The position numbers and the translations under genes were made by a program. Positions 51,843 to 60,569 of a stretch of 64,000 nucleotides of DNA are shown here, piece after piece. Numbering within the stretch: position 1 is the first letter of the stretch; every line of letters begins with the position of its first letter. Source of the stretch: Thermodesulfovibrio yellowstonii DSM 11347 (GTDB lineage: Bacteria; Nitrospirota; Thermodesulfovibrionia; Thermodesulfovibrionales; Thermodesulfovibrionaceae); contig NC_011296.1 in the NCBI RefSeq assembly GCF_000020985.1, positions 806,001-870,000 on the forward strand, given 5' to 3'. The notes beneath the pieces were generated by a model. The model was not told the origin of the DNA, made no database searches, and saw nothing but the letters and a program-made list of their open reading frames with translations.

Positions 51843-53238
51843 TTACAGTGTTGCTATTGTAGATGATGAAAAGGAGGCACTATACTCTTATTCTCTTATT
51901 TTAAAACAGGCAGGGCTTAAAGATGTTGTTTTAATTCAAGATTCCCGTGAAATTCCTATTATTTTAAAAGAAAGAACTTTTTCTATTTTGCTTCTTGACC
52001 TTTCAATGCCGTATATATCAGGTTTTGATTTGCTAAAGTATCTTTCAGTAGAGTATCCAGAAATTCCAGTTATTATAATAACAGCAATAAAAGACATAGA
52101 AACTGCAGTTGAGTGTATGAAAATTGGTGCATGCGATTATCTCGTAAAGCCTATTGAAAAAAATAAGTTAATATCATCTATAAAAAAAGCATTAGAAATG
52201 AATAGGTTAAAAGAAGAAATTTTAGGATTAAAACATAGATTGATTGAAGATAAACTGGAACAAGAAAACGCTTTTTCAGAGATCATAACTGTTAATCAGA
52301 AAATGAGAGGAATTTTTAAATATATTGAAGTAATATCAAAAACTGAACAACCTGTTTTAGTTACAGGAGAAACAGGAACAGGAAAAGAACTCGTTGCAAG
52401 AGCAATACATAAGATAAGTGAAAAAAAGGGAGAATTTGTAGCAGTAAATGTTGCAGGTCTTGATGATACCATGTTTTCAGATACTTTATTCGGTCATAGA
52501 AAAGGGGCATTTACTGGAGCTTTTTCTAATAGGGAGGGATTGATTTCAAGAGCAAAGGGAGGGACCCTGTTTCTTGATGAGATTGGAGATTTATCAGAAG
52601 CTTCTCAGCTTAAGCTTTTAAGGGTTATTCAGGAAAAGGTCTATTATCCTTTGGGGTCTGACCTTCCTAAAAATACTGATGCAAGACTAATCGTTGCAAC
52701 CAATCAGGATATACAGGAAATGGTTAATAGTGGAAAGTTTAGAAAAGATTTATTTTATAGACTTAAAGCTCATCATGTTCATTTACCACCTTTAAGGGAA
52801 AGAAAGGATGATATTCCTGTTTTACTTGAATATTTTATTGAAGAGGCTGCTCTTTCTCTTTCAAAAAAACCTCCTAAATATCCTGAAGAATTGATAATAC
52901 TTTTGATGAATTATCCTTTTCCTGGCAACATAAGAGAATTAAAAATGATAGTTTATGATGCAGTAGCAAGATGTAAATCTAATTTTTTATCCTTGGAGAT
53001 TTTTAAAGATATGATAGATATAAGCAATACAATTGATAAGGAACTTAAAAGTGAGATAGTAAAGTTTTATATTCAGATGAGGTTTCCAGAAAGGCTTCCA
53101 ACCTTAAAAGAGATGGAAGAAATACTTGTTACCGAAGCTTTAAGAAGATCAAAAGGAAATCAGGGTATAGCAGCTTCTATGCTTGGTATAACAAGACAGG
53201 CACTCAACAAAAGACTACACAAAAAAACAACCCCCTGA
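51829..53238 (+). CDS. NtrC-family sigma-54-dependent response regulator
   Basis: This 469-residue activator has a receiver domain (VAIVDDEKEA, phospho-Asp in LLLDLSMPYISG, Lys in YLVKPIEK), a sigma-54 AAA+ domain (Walker A GETGTGKELVARAIH, the GAFTGA loop that contacts sigma-54, GTLFLDEIGDL) and a C-terminal Fis-type helix-turn-helix (GNQGIAASMLGITRQALNKRL). It is encoded with its kinase and lies directly upstream of the formate dehydrogenase genes, which have a sigma-54-like promoter; it is the probable activator of fdhAB. Confidence 0.94.
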   Translation: MENFNYSVAIVDDEKEALYSYSLILKQAGLKDVVLIQDSREIPIILKERTFSILLLDLSMPYISGFDLLKYLSVEYPEIPVIIITAIKDIETAVECMKIGACDYLVKPIEKNKLISSIKKALEMNRLKEEILGLKHRLIEDKLEQENAFSEIITVNQKMRGIFKYIEVISKTEQPVLVTGETGTGKELVARAIHKISEKKGEFVAVNVAGLDDTMFSDTLFGHRKGAFTGAFSNREGLISRAKGGTLFLDEIGDLSEASQLKLLRVIQEKVYYPLGSDLPKNTDARLIVATNQDIQEMVNSGKFRKDLFYRLKAHHVHLPPLRERKDDIPVLLEYFIEEAALSLSKKPPKYPEELIILLMNYPFPGNIRELKMIVYDAVARCKSNFLSLEIFKDMIDISNTIDKELKSEIVKFYIQMRFPERLPTLKEMEEILVTEALRRSKGNQGIAASMLGITRQALNKRLHKKTTP

Positions 53239-53324
53239 AAAAATTTTTTCTATATTTTAGATTAAGCAAAAAAAGTTGCACCCATTTATATTGCTAATTA
53301 ATTGAATAATATTAAAAAATTCTA

Positions 53325-53340
53325 TGGCATGAGAATTGAT
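53325..53340 (+). promoter_or_regulatory. Candidate sigma-54 promoter for fdhAB
   Basis: TGGCAT-N5-TTGAT matches the TGGCAC-N5-TTGCW consensus at GG and TTG with the correct spacing; the -12 C is A here. It lies downstream of the NtrC-type gene and 140 bp before fdhA, so the leader at 53360-53449 would be transcribed from it. Confidence 0.6.
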
Positions 53341-53359
53341 AATCTATAAAATAGATGAA

Positions 53360-53411
53360 CCGATTAAATCTTCCATACAGCCCCCTGAGAAGTTTAATCG
53401 GGAGACAGGGG
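53360..53411 (+). promoter_or_regulatory. Structured fdhA leader: hairpin with possible pseudoknot
   Basis: A perfect 9-bp stem pairs CCGATTAAA (53360-53368) with TTTAATCGG (53393-53401). In its loop CCCCTG (53382-53387) is complementary to CAGGGG (53406-53411) just after the stem, so the RNA can form a pseudoknot or, instead, a rival hairpin. The last GG of CAGGGG also belongs to the terminator stem that follows, so pairing choices would be mutually exclusive. I could not match it to a known riboswitch class by eye. Confidence 0.6.
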
Positions 53412-53449
53412 ATGCTTTTGAGGTGTGTAACTTCAAGGCATCCTTTTTT
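53410..53449 (+). terminator. Intrinsic terminator in the fdhA leader
   Basis: GGATGCTTT-GAGGT pairs with ACTTC-AAGGCATCC around loop GTGTA (14 pairs, two of them wobble, one bulged T), followed by six T at 53444-53449. It lies 30 bp before the fdhA start, on the coding strand, so it is an attenuator candidate rather than the end of the upstream gene, which stops 170 bp earlier. Confidence 0.72.
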
Positions 53450-53479
53450 ATTTAAAAAATTAAACAAGGAGGAGGTCAT

Positions 53480-56400
53480 ATGGAGATTACAAGACGAAGT
53501 TTTTTGAAAATCTCCACAGGTGCTCTGCTTCTTAGCTCGCTGGGACTTAATCTTGAGCCTGCAAAGGCTTATGCTGCTGAGCTGAGAATAAAGGGTGCTA
53601 AGGAGACAACGCATATCTGTCCTTACTGTGGATATGGATGTAGTATTATCGTTTATTCCAAAGAAGGAAAGGTGATTAATGCAGAAGGCGATCCTGATAG
53701 TCCTCTTAATGAAGGTTCTCTTTGTCCAAAAGGAGCTGCAGTTTATCAACTCGTAAACAATCCTAACAGAATTACTGAACCGATGTATCGTGCACCAGGT
53801 GCAACAGAATGGAAGAAGATTTCATGGGAGGAAGCATTAAACAAAATTGCAAGACTGGTCAAGAAAACAAGAGATAAGTATTTTATTACCAAAAATGCTA
53901 AAGGACAGGTTGTAAACAGAGTAGATGCTATCGCTCATGTTGGCTCTGCTGCCCTTGAAAATGAAGAATGCTATTTATTACAAAAATTAATGCGTTCATG
54001 GGGACTTGTTTATATTGAGCATCAGGCTCGTATATGACACTCTCCTACTGTAGCGGCTCTGGCAGAGTCGTTTGGTAGAGGAGCAATGACAAATCACTGG
54101 ATTGATTTTAGAAATGCAGATGTAATTTTAAACATGGGTGGTAATACAGCATCAAATCATCCCATGTCAATGAAATGGATAATGAAAGCCAAAGAACAAA
54201 GAGGTGCTAAACTTGTTGTAGTTGATCCTCGTTTTACACAAACAGCATCAAAAGCAGACCTCTATGTTCCGATTCGTCCAGGAACAGATATTGTATTTCT
54301 TGGTGGTTTAATAAAATACATAATTGACAATAACCTTTACTTTAAAGATTATGTATTAAATTATACGGATGCGTCATTCCTTGTTGATCCAAACTTTAAA
54401 ACAGCTGAAGACCTTGATGGATTATTTTCTGGCTATGATGAGAAGAAGAGAACTTATGACAAATCCACATGGAAATATCAGCTTGATGAAAATGGTATAC
54501 CAAAGAAAGATCCAACGCTTCAGAATCCAAACTGTGTATTTCAGCTTTTAAAGAAACAATACTCAAGATATACAATAGATACAGTTTCTAATATCACAGG
54601 AGCACCAAAAGATAAAATTGAAGAAGCATACAAAATTATTGGTTCTACAGGAAAACCTGACAGAACATGCACAGTCTCTTATGCAATGGGCTGGACCCAG
54701 CATACTGTAGGAACACAGAATATAAGAGCATTTTCAATTGTTCAACTCTTACTCGGCAATATGGGAATGGCTGGTGGTGGAATCAATGCTCAGAGAGGTG
54801 AACCAAATGTTCAGGGTTCAACTGACCATGCTTTGCTTTTCCATCTATGGCCTGGTTATAATCCTTCACCTGTAGCAAGTGATGTTGATTTAAAGACTTA
54901 TATTGAAAAATATACCCCTAAGACAAAAGAGCCAAAGAGTGTTAACTGGTGGGCTAACAGGCCAAAATATGTAATCAGTTACCTTAAAGAGCTTTATGGA
55001 GACAAAGCTACAAAGGAGAATGATTTCTGTTACAGTTATCTTCCAAAGAGAGATGATACACAAAACTGCTCATGGTTAGTGCTTTTTGATGAAATGTATA
55101 AAGGAAATATAAAAGGCTTCTTTGCCTGGGGACAGAACCCAGCTTGTGGTTCCTCAAATGCAGGGAAGGTGAGAAAAGCACTTGCAAAGCTTGAATGGCT
55201 TGTATGCGTGAATCTCTGGGACACAGAAACTTCTTCTTTCTGGAAAGGTCCAGGAATGGATCCCAAGAAGATAAAAACAGAAGTATTCATGCTTCCAGCT
55301 GCTTCATCACTGGAAAAAGAAGGTAGCAGAACAAACTCAAGCAGATTAGGACAGTGGTTATATCAAGCTGTAAAACCTATTGGAAAATGCAAATCCGATG
55401 AAGAGATAATGAATGAGCTTTATTGGAGAGTAAAGAAACTCTATCAAAAAGAAAAAGGAGCCTTTCCTGAGCCAATTATACATCTTACGTGGGATTATGG
55501 AGAAAAAGACCAAGATGGTAAGGTTAAACATATTGATGTTCACAAAGTAGCAAAAGCAATAAATGGATACTTTACAACAGATATACAGGAACATCCAATT
55601 GACAAAAAATCATACAAGAAAGGTCAGCAGGTGCCGAGCTTTATTTTACTTAGGGATGACGGAAGTACAGCCTGTGGTTGCTGGATATATTCAGGCAGTT
55701 ATACAGATGCTGGCAATATGATGGCAAGAAGAGGTAAGGAAGACCCAACAGGGCTTGGGCTTTATCCAAACTGGGCATGGTGCTGGCCCGTAAATAGAAG
55801 AATAATTTACAACCGTGCAAGCTGTGACCCACAGGGCAATCCATGGGATCCAAAGAGAGCAATACTTAAGTGGGATGCAACAAACAAGAAGTGGGTAGGA
55901 GATGTGCCTGACGGACCAGCTCCACCACTTGCAATGGAAGGTGGAAAACTTCCATTCATTATGAAACCTCTTGGAGTCGGAGCTATATTTGGACCAGGAC
56001 TTGCAGATGGTCCATTCCCAACACATTATGAGCCGCTGGAATGTCCTTTCCAGGAAAATCCACTTTACAAGAAAACAAGAATTAATCCGACAGTTAAGAT
56101 ATTTGGTACAGATGCAGATACCTTTGTATATTGTGATACAAGATATCCTTATGTAGGTACTACATACAGAGTAACAGAACACTGGCAGACTGGTGCAATG
56201 ACAAGACATCAGGAGTGGTTGCTTGAACTTCAACCCCAGATATTTGCAGAAATAGACCCTGTACTTGCAAAGGAAAAGGGAATAAAGAGCGGAGACAAAG
56301 TAATTGTATCTTCTGCAAGAGGAAAACTCTGGGCTATAGCTATAGTTACAGACAGATTGCAACCATTTAAAGTAATGGGACAAACCATACACATGGTAGG

Positions 56401-56542
56401 ACTGCCATGGCATTATGGCTGGAGATTCCCGAAAGATGGTTCAGGTGGAGATAGTGCAAATCTGCTTACCCCGACAATTGGTGATGCAAATACCATGATA
56501 CCTGAAACAAAGGCATTCATGGTAAACATAGAGAAGGCATAG
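53480..56542 (+). CDS. fdhA: Periplasmic formate dehydrogenase catalytic subunit, selenoprotein
   Basis: The frame is continuous from ATG 53480 to 56542 if the UGA at 54035-54037 is read as selenocysteine (Sec186), giving 1020 residues. It has a Tat signal (TRRSFLK), the 4Fe-4S motif CPYCGYGC with a fourth Cys in SLCPKGAA, then U-HSPTVAALAESFGRGAMTNHW as in Fdh-G/FdhA, and molybdopterin domains (NMGGNTASNHP, WGQNPACGSSNAG, LELQPQIFAEIDP). It oxidises formate to CO2 with Mo- or W-bis-MGD in the periplasm. A strong AGGAGGAGG site precedes the ATG. Confidence 0.95.
54035..54083 (+). promoter_or_regulatory. Selenocysteine UGA codon and bacterial SECIS element
   Basis: The in-frame UGA is followed within 17-36 nt by a hairpin: CGGCTCT-GGC-AGAGTCG (54054-54070), with an outer CTAC/GTAG pairing (54045-54048 with 54075-54078). 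Position and shape match bacterial SECIS elements bound by SelB, as in fdhF and fdnG. Confidence 0.8.
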
Positions 56543-56552
56543 GAGGTGAAAC

Positions 56553-57284
56553 ATGGCACGTAAAGGATTATTAATAACACCAGATATATGCATAGGATGT
56601 AGAGCCTGTCAGGTTGCATGCAAAGAATGGAATCAGCTTCCTGCAAGTAAGACAAAAAATTACGGAACTTATGAAAATCCACCTGACCTGGATGGAAATA
56701 CATACAACAAAATCAGATTTATAGAGCATAAGGACCCTAAGGGATTTCGCTGGCTTTTTGTAAGTCAACGCTGCATGCATTGTGGAGAGCCTGCTTGTGT
56801 TCAGATATGTCCTGTTGGAGCATTGATGAAAGATAAGGAAACAGGAATTGTTTATTATGACAAAAACAAATGCATAGCCTGTCATGCCTGTAAGTCTGCC
56901 TGCCCCTTTGATGTACCAAGATATGATGACGGTGGAAAGGGTAAGATAGCAAAATGTCATCTTTGCATAGACAGAGTAAAGGCTGGACTTACACCTGCCT
57001 GTGCAAAGACCTGTCCAACAGGAGCAATTAAATATGGAGACAGAGATGCATTGATAAAAGAGGCAAAGGCAAAGGGCTTTAAGCTTTATGGAGAGACAGA
57101 TCTTGGTGGATTGGGTGTAGTATTTGCTCTCAAGGATTCACCAAAGGTCTACAAACTTGCAGAGAATCCGAGAATATCAGAGTCTGTGGCATTCTGGGGT
57201 TCTGTATTAAGAACACTTGTAGGAAGAAGTGGTTCAACTACATCTTCGTTCATCAAATATCTTGCTCAAAAATCTACTGAATAA
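56553..57284 (+). CDS. fdhB: Formate dehydrogenase iron-sulfur subunit
   Basis: This 243-residue ferredoxin-type protein has four 4Fe-4S sites (CIGCRACQVAC near residues 13-23, CMHCGEPACVQIC, CIACHACKSAC, CHLC plus CAKTC). It takes electrons from FdhA. No signal peptide is present, so it is expected to be exported with FdhA. There is no convincing C-terminal membrane helix and no cytochrome subunit gene follows, as in the soluble FdhAB of Desulfovibrio, which donates to cytochromes c. GGAGG precedes the ATG. Confidence 0.95.
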   Translation: MARKGLLITPDICIGCRACQVACKEWNQLPASKTKNYGTYENPPDLDGNTYNKIRFIEHKDPKGFRWLFVSQRCMHCGEPACVQICPVGALMKDKETGIVYYDKNKCIACHACKSACPFDVPRYDDGGKGKIAKCHLCIDRVKAGLTPACAKTCPTGAIKYGDRDALIKEAKAKGFKLYGETDLGGLGVVFALKDSPKVYKLAENPRISESVAFWGSVLRTLVGRSGSTTSSFIKYLAQKSTE

Positions 57285-57296
57285 GTTTTTTAATTA

Positions 57297-57328
57297 AGGG
57301 GAGGATTCGAACCTCCCCTGATTTTTTT
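57297..57328. terminator. Bidirectional intrinsic terminator after fdhB
   Basis: AGGGGAGG-ATTCGAA-CCTCCCCT forms a strong 8-bp stem followed by seven T; a T-run lies on the other side too, so it can stop both fdhB and the convergent radical SAM gene. The loop and inner stem look like a tRNA T-arm on the minus strand. Confidence 0.85.
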
Positions 57329-58307
57329 ATAGTTCTACTATTCTAATTTTTGGACAATTAATGCAAGGTAAAGAAGAATTGCCTGAAAGAAAGTTTTTTC
57401 TGAATTCTTTAAAATTGCGATTTTTTAAAATTAATGGTAGAGGTTTTTCAATTATGTTGCCAAAATACAGATTTTTAACTCCTTCTGCTGGAATTCCCGT
57501 AAATACACAGGGAGAAACATATCCAAGGGAGTTTATAAAAATTGCTCGTTTAGGATTTTCAGAACATATTTCCCCTTTCTTAAATGGATGAGAGATATTA
57601 AAGGATATTGGTAAATTAAGTTTTTTCCCTTCATTTATAACATTGAGAGCTATATTTTTTAATTTATTGAATTCTTCTTCTGTTTTCGGGATAAGAGATT
57701 CATTTTCAATTGATTTATGCGGGATAAAGTCAAGTATGCTTATTATTACATGTTGTATTCCTATTTTACTGAAAATTTCTGGGATTTCTTTTAATTCATC
57801 CAGATTTGATTTAAGGAGCATGTATGCAATGTGAATTTTCGGATTGAAGACTCCTTTTTTTCTTTTCGCTTCATTTAATTTTTCAATTACTTTAAAAACT
57901 TTATCAATTTTTGTTCCTGCCCGTAATATATCATTTCTCTTTATTCCTGTAAGTGAAAAAGCAATTATGTCCATTTGGGTATCAATGATTTTTTCTATAT
58001 GAGATTGTTCTATTAGCATCCCATTTGTGGTTGTTCCAACTTTACATCCAGATTTTTTAGCAACATCTACAAATTTAAAAAAATCTTGATTACAGAAAGG
58101 TTCACCCCATCCTTGAAGATAAATAAGTTTGACTTTTTTAAGATAGGGTATAATGGAAGAAAATTCAAAAAAGCTTAAATTTTTTCCTTTCCATGCTTTT
58201 TTATGTGTTGTATGCGGGCAGTAAAAGCAGGAGGCATTACAGAGTCCCGAGACTTCAATCTGAATCCAATCAAGATAAGGCATTAAAAATTTTTCAATAA
58301 ATCCCAT
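57327..58307 (-). CDS. Radical SAM/SPASM-domain protein
   Basis: This 326-residue protein has the radical SAM cluster motif CNASCFYC (C-x3-C-x2-C) near residues 23-30, the IYLQGWGEPF segment (GGE-type) and a C-terminal SPASM-like set of cysteines (CSENPKRAIFINSLGYVSPCVF, then CINCPK) for extra Fe-S clusters. Such enzymes modify peptides, proteins or cofactors. No obvious peptide substrate gene is next to it. It lies convergent to fdhB and divergent from the HemW-like gene. Confidence 0.83.
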   Translation of the reverse strand: MGFIEKFLMPYLDWIQIEVSGLCNASCFYCPHTTHKKAWKGKNLSFFEFSSIIPYLKKVKLIYLQGWGEPFCNQDFFKFVDVAKKSGCKVGTTTNGMLIEQSHIEKIIDTQMDIIAFSLTGIKRNDILRAGTKIDKVFKVIEKLNEAKRKKGVFNPKIHIAYMLLKSNLDELKEIPEIFSKIGIQHVIISILDFIPHKSIENESLIPKTEEEFNKLKNIALNVINEGKKLNLPISFNISHPFKKGEICSENPKRAIFINSLGYVSPCVFTGIPAEGVKNLYFGNIIEKPLPLILKNRNFKEFRKNFLSGNSSLPCINCPKIRIVEL

Positions 58308-58324
58308 GTAGGTTATTATAAAGT

Positions 58325-59464
58325 ATGGCTATGTTTTTTTCATATCTTTATGTTCATGTGCCTTTCTGTATTAGAAAGTGCAAATATTGTAGTTTCTATT
58401 CATTGCCATATAATAGGGATTTAGAGAAGCTTTATATTAAGGCAATATTAAAAGAAATAGAGATTATGAGAGAGATTCCACATCTTCTTAAAACAATATA
58501 TATAGGTGGAGGCACCCCCTCTTGTTTAGATATTCACAATTTAGAAAAGCTTCTTTTAAATTTAAGAAAAAATTTTAAAACAACTCATAATGTAGAATTT
58601 TCAATTGAGATAAATCCTAAAACCGTTGATATGCAAAAGCTTGATTTAATGAGAGATTTTGGAATTAATAGATTAAGCATTGGAGTGCAGTCATTTAATG
58701 ATAAAGAACTTTTATTTTTAGGAAGGATTCATAACTCAGAAGATGCGATTAATACAGTTAAACTCAGTCTAAATAAAGGATTCAAAAATATTTCAATTGA
58801 TTTAATTTATGGAATTCCCTGTCAGACACTAAAAAACTGGGAGGAAACTTTGAATAAAGCAGTAAACATGGATATCAGACATATTTCGCTATATGAATTA
58901 TCAATTGAACATAATACACAACTTGCAAAGGAGTTTAATTATAAAAAGTTTTCTCTTCTTTCTGAAGATGATGTAACATGCATGTATGAGTTTGCAAATG
59001 ATTTTCTTAAAGATAAAGGATTCAAAAAATATGAAATATCAAATTTTGCCCAAAAAGGATTTCAATGCATTCATAACATTTCATATTGGCTAAGAAAGCC
59101 ATATCTTGGTATAGGTCCTTCATCGCATTCATTTATTGATAATAAAAGATTTCACAATCCCTCAGATTTATTTTCTTATGTAGAGAATTTACTGAATGGT
59201 AATTTTGCATGGATATATGATTATTCTGTTGACAAAGTTGAAGGATTAAAAGAAAAGATTTTTCTTGGTTTGAGGATGAAAGAGGGAATTATTTTAAAAA
59301 AAACCTGCCTACTTAATTTTTTAAAAAATTTTGAAAAAGAAAAATTACTCACTCTGTCAGGTAATAAAGTTAGGCTGACTGATAAAGGGATGATTCTTTC
59401 TAACGAGATTTTTGCCCGGGTATTATTACATATTGAAAATTGTCCTGTCTGTAAACAAGAATGA
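58325..59464 (+). CDS. hemW: HemW-like radical SAM protein
   Basis: This 379-residue protein begins with YLYVHVPFCIRKCKYCSFYS, the radical SAM site of the HemN/HemW family, then TIYIGGGTPSCLD, INRLSIGVQSFNDKEL and DLIYGIPCQTLKNWEETL. The N-terminal extension of true HemN is absent, so it is more likely HemW (haem chaperone) than a coproporphyrinogen dehydrogenase. Its end overlaps the convergent HtrA-like gene by 65 bp. Confidence 0.88.
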   Translation: MAMFFSYLYVHVPFCIRKCKYCSFYSLPYNRDLEKLYIKAILKEIEIMREIPHLLKTIYIGGGTPSCLDIHNLEKLLLNLRKNFKTTHNVEFSIEINPKTVDMQKLDLMRDFGINRLSIGVQSFNDKELLFLGRIHNSEDAINTVKLSLNKGFKNISIDLIYGIPCQTLKNWEETLNKAVNMDIRHISLYELSIEHNTQLAKEFNYKKFSLLSEDDVTCMYEFANDFLKDKGFKKYEISNFAQKGFQCIHNISYWLRKPYLGIGPSSHSFIDNKRFHNPSDLFSYVENLLNGNFAWIYDYSVDKVEGLKEKIFLGLRMKEGIILKKTCLLNFLKNFEKEKLLTLSGNKVRLTDKGMILSNEIFARVLLHIENCPVCKQE

Positions 59465-60569
59465 GCAGATCATTATTTCCTGACTGTTGAAGAATTTCAT
59501 TGAACTCTTTGTAACTATTTATAGATTTTTTATTGATTTCAATAATTATATCTTCATCTTTTAATATTCCTAAGGCTGGACTATCCTCACTGATTTTTTT
59601 AACAAATACCCCTTTTATAGATTTTTTCAGTCTCGTTTTTAAATTTTCAGGAATTTCTGTAATCTCAACGCCTTTTATAGACAATGGGGGAGATGCTTTT
59701 GTTTGTAAAAAATTTTCTGGGGGTTCTTCAAGAATTATTGAGTAGTCTTTTTTTATTCCATCCCTTATTATTTCTAAGTTTATAGTTTCTCCTGCAAATT
59801 TTGTTGAGAGAATATTTTGCAGATCTTTCAATTCTGTAATTTTGAAACTATCTGCTGCAACTATTACGTCTCCTCTTCTTAACTTAGCTTTATCTGCAGG
59901 TCCTCCTTCATATATATTTGTAATTACAACTCCTTCGGAAACAGACATTATTTTCCCAAGTTCAGCAGTAATTGTTTGTCCCTGAAGTCCCAACCACCCA
60001 GGTTTTCTTTTTATCAATTTGTTAATTTCTGAATAAAATGGTTTGATCAATAATACTTCTGAAATACTGCTACTTTCTGTGACAATTCCCAGCGGTGTTA
60101 AATCAAGAGAAAGTAGAAGCGAACCTGCAATTTGTTTACCTTGAATCTCTATTTTATTGTCTTTGAATTTTCCTTTGACTATCAGTATAGAAGGTTCTTC
60201 AAAAATTGTTAAAAGAAAAAACAGTTCATCTTTTGTTTCGGAAAGTTCAAAAACCACAGGCTTAGACTCTTTATTGAGTTTTACTACTGCAAGATTTAAC
60301 TTTGAATCTATGGCAACTATTGAGATATTTGGGACTTTTTCAACAATTTTTGCTGGAAGTATGGCATAATTTTTATCTATTGCAACAGCTATTCCTTCTT
60401 GAAAGGATATTAAAGAATCTGAAAACTTTTGATAGATTGTATCAACTTTACTTTTAATTAATGTGGAAAAATTTTCTTCACAATTAGATTGATTGAATGA
60501 AAATAAAATAAACGAGATTATAAATAAAATTTTAATTATAACTTTGGAATAATTTTTATTTGTAAACAT
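59400..60569 (-). CDS. HtrA-like PDZ protein lacking the catalytic triad
   Basis: This 389-residue exported protein has a signal peptide, a degenerate trypsin-like domain and two PDZ domains (GWLGLQGQTITAEL with VITNIYEGGPADKAKLRRGDVIVAAD; then KGVFVKKISEDSPALGILKDEDIIIEIN). Compared with DegP/HtrA the His strand reads ILPAKIV (no NHV), the Asp strand NLAVVKL (Asn for Asp) and the GNSGGP loop is IAGSLLL. All three catalytic residues therefore appear lost, so it is probably a periplasmic chaperone or adaptor. It overlaps tilS by 34 bp. Confidence 0.78.
   Translation of the reverse strand: MFTNKNYSKVIIKILFIISFILFSFNQSNCEENFSTLIKSKVDTIYQKFSDSLISFQEGIAVAIDKNYAILPAKIVEKVPNISIVAIDSKLNLAVVKLNKESKPVVFELSETKDELFFLLTIFEEPSILIVKGKFKDNKIEIQGKQIAGSLLLSLDLTPLGIVTESSSISEVLLIKPFYSEINKLIKRKPGWLGLQGQTITAELGKIMSVSEGVVITNIYEGGPADKAKLRRGDVIVAADSFKITELKDLQNILSTKFAGETINLEIIRDGIKKDYSIILEEPPENFLQTKASPPLSIKGVEITEIPENLKTRLKKSIKGVFVKKISEDSPALGILKDEDIIIEINKKSINSYKEFNEILQQSGNNDLLILVYRQDNFQYVIIPGQKSR

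Noticed and set aside
53410-53449. The hairpin as a simple terminator of the NtrC-type gene
   Set aside because: It lies 170 bp after that gene's stop and downstream of the likely fdh promoter, so attenuation fits better, though a dual role is possible.
54035-54037. fdhA as a nonsense-mutated pseudogene
   Set aside because: UGA lies at the known selenocysteine position, the frame continues for 834 codons and a SECIS-like hairpin follows.
55691-56413. 240-residue minus-strand ORF inside fdhA
   Set aside because: It is a shadow frame, Cys/Tyr/Ser-rich with no domain, opposite a well-supported gene.
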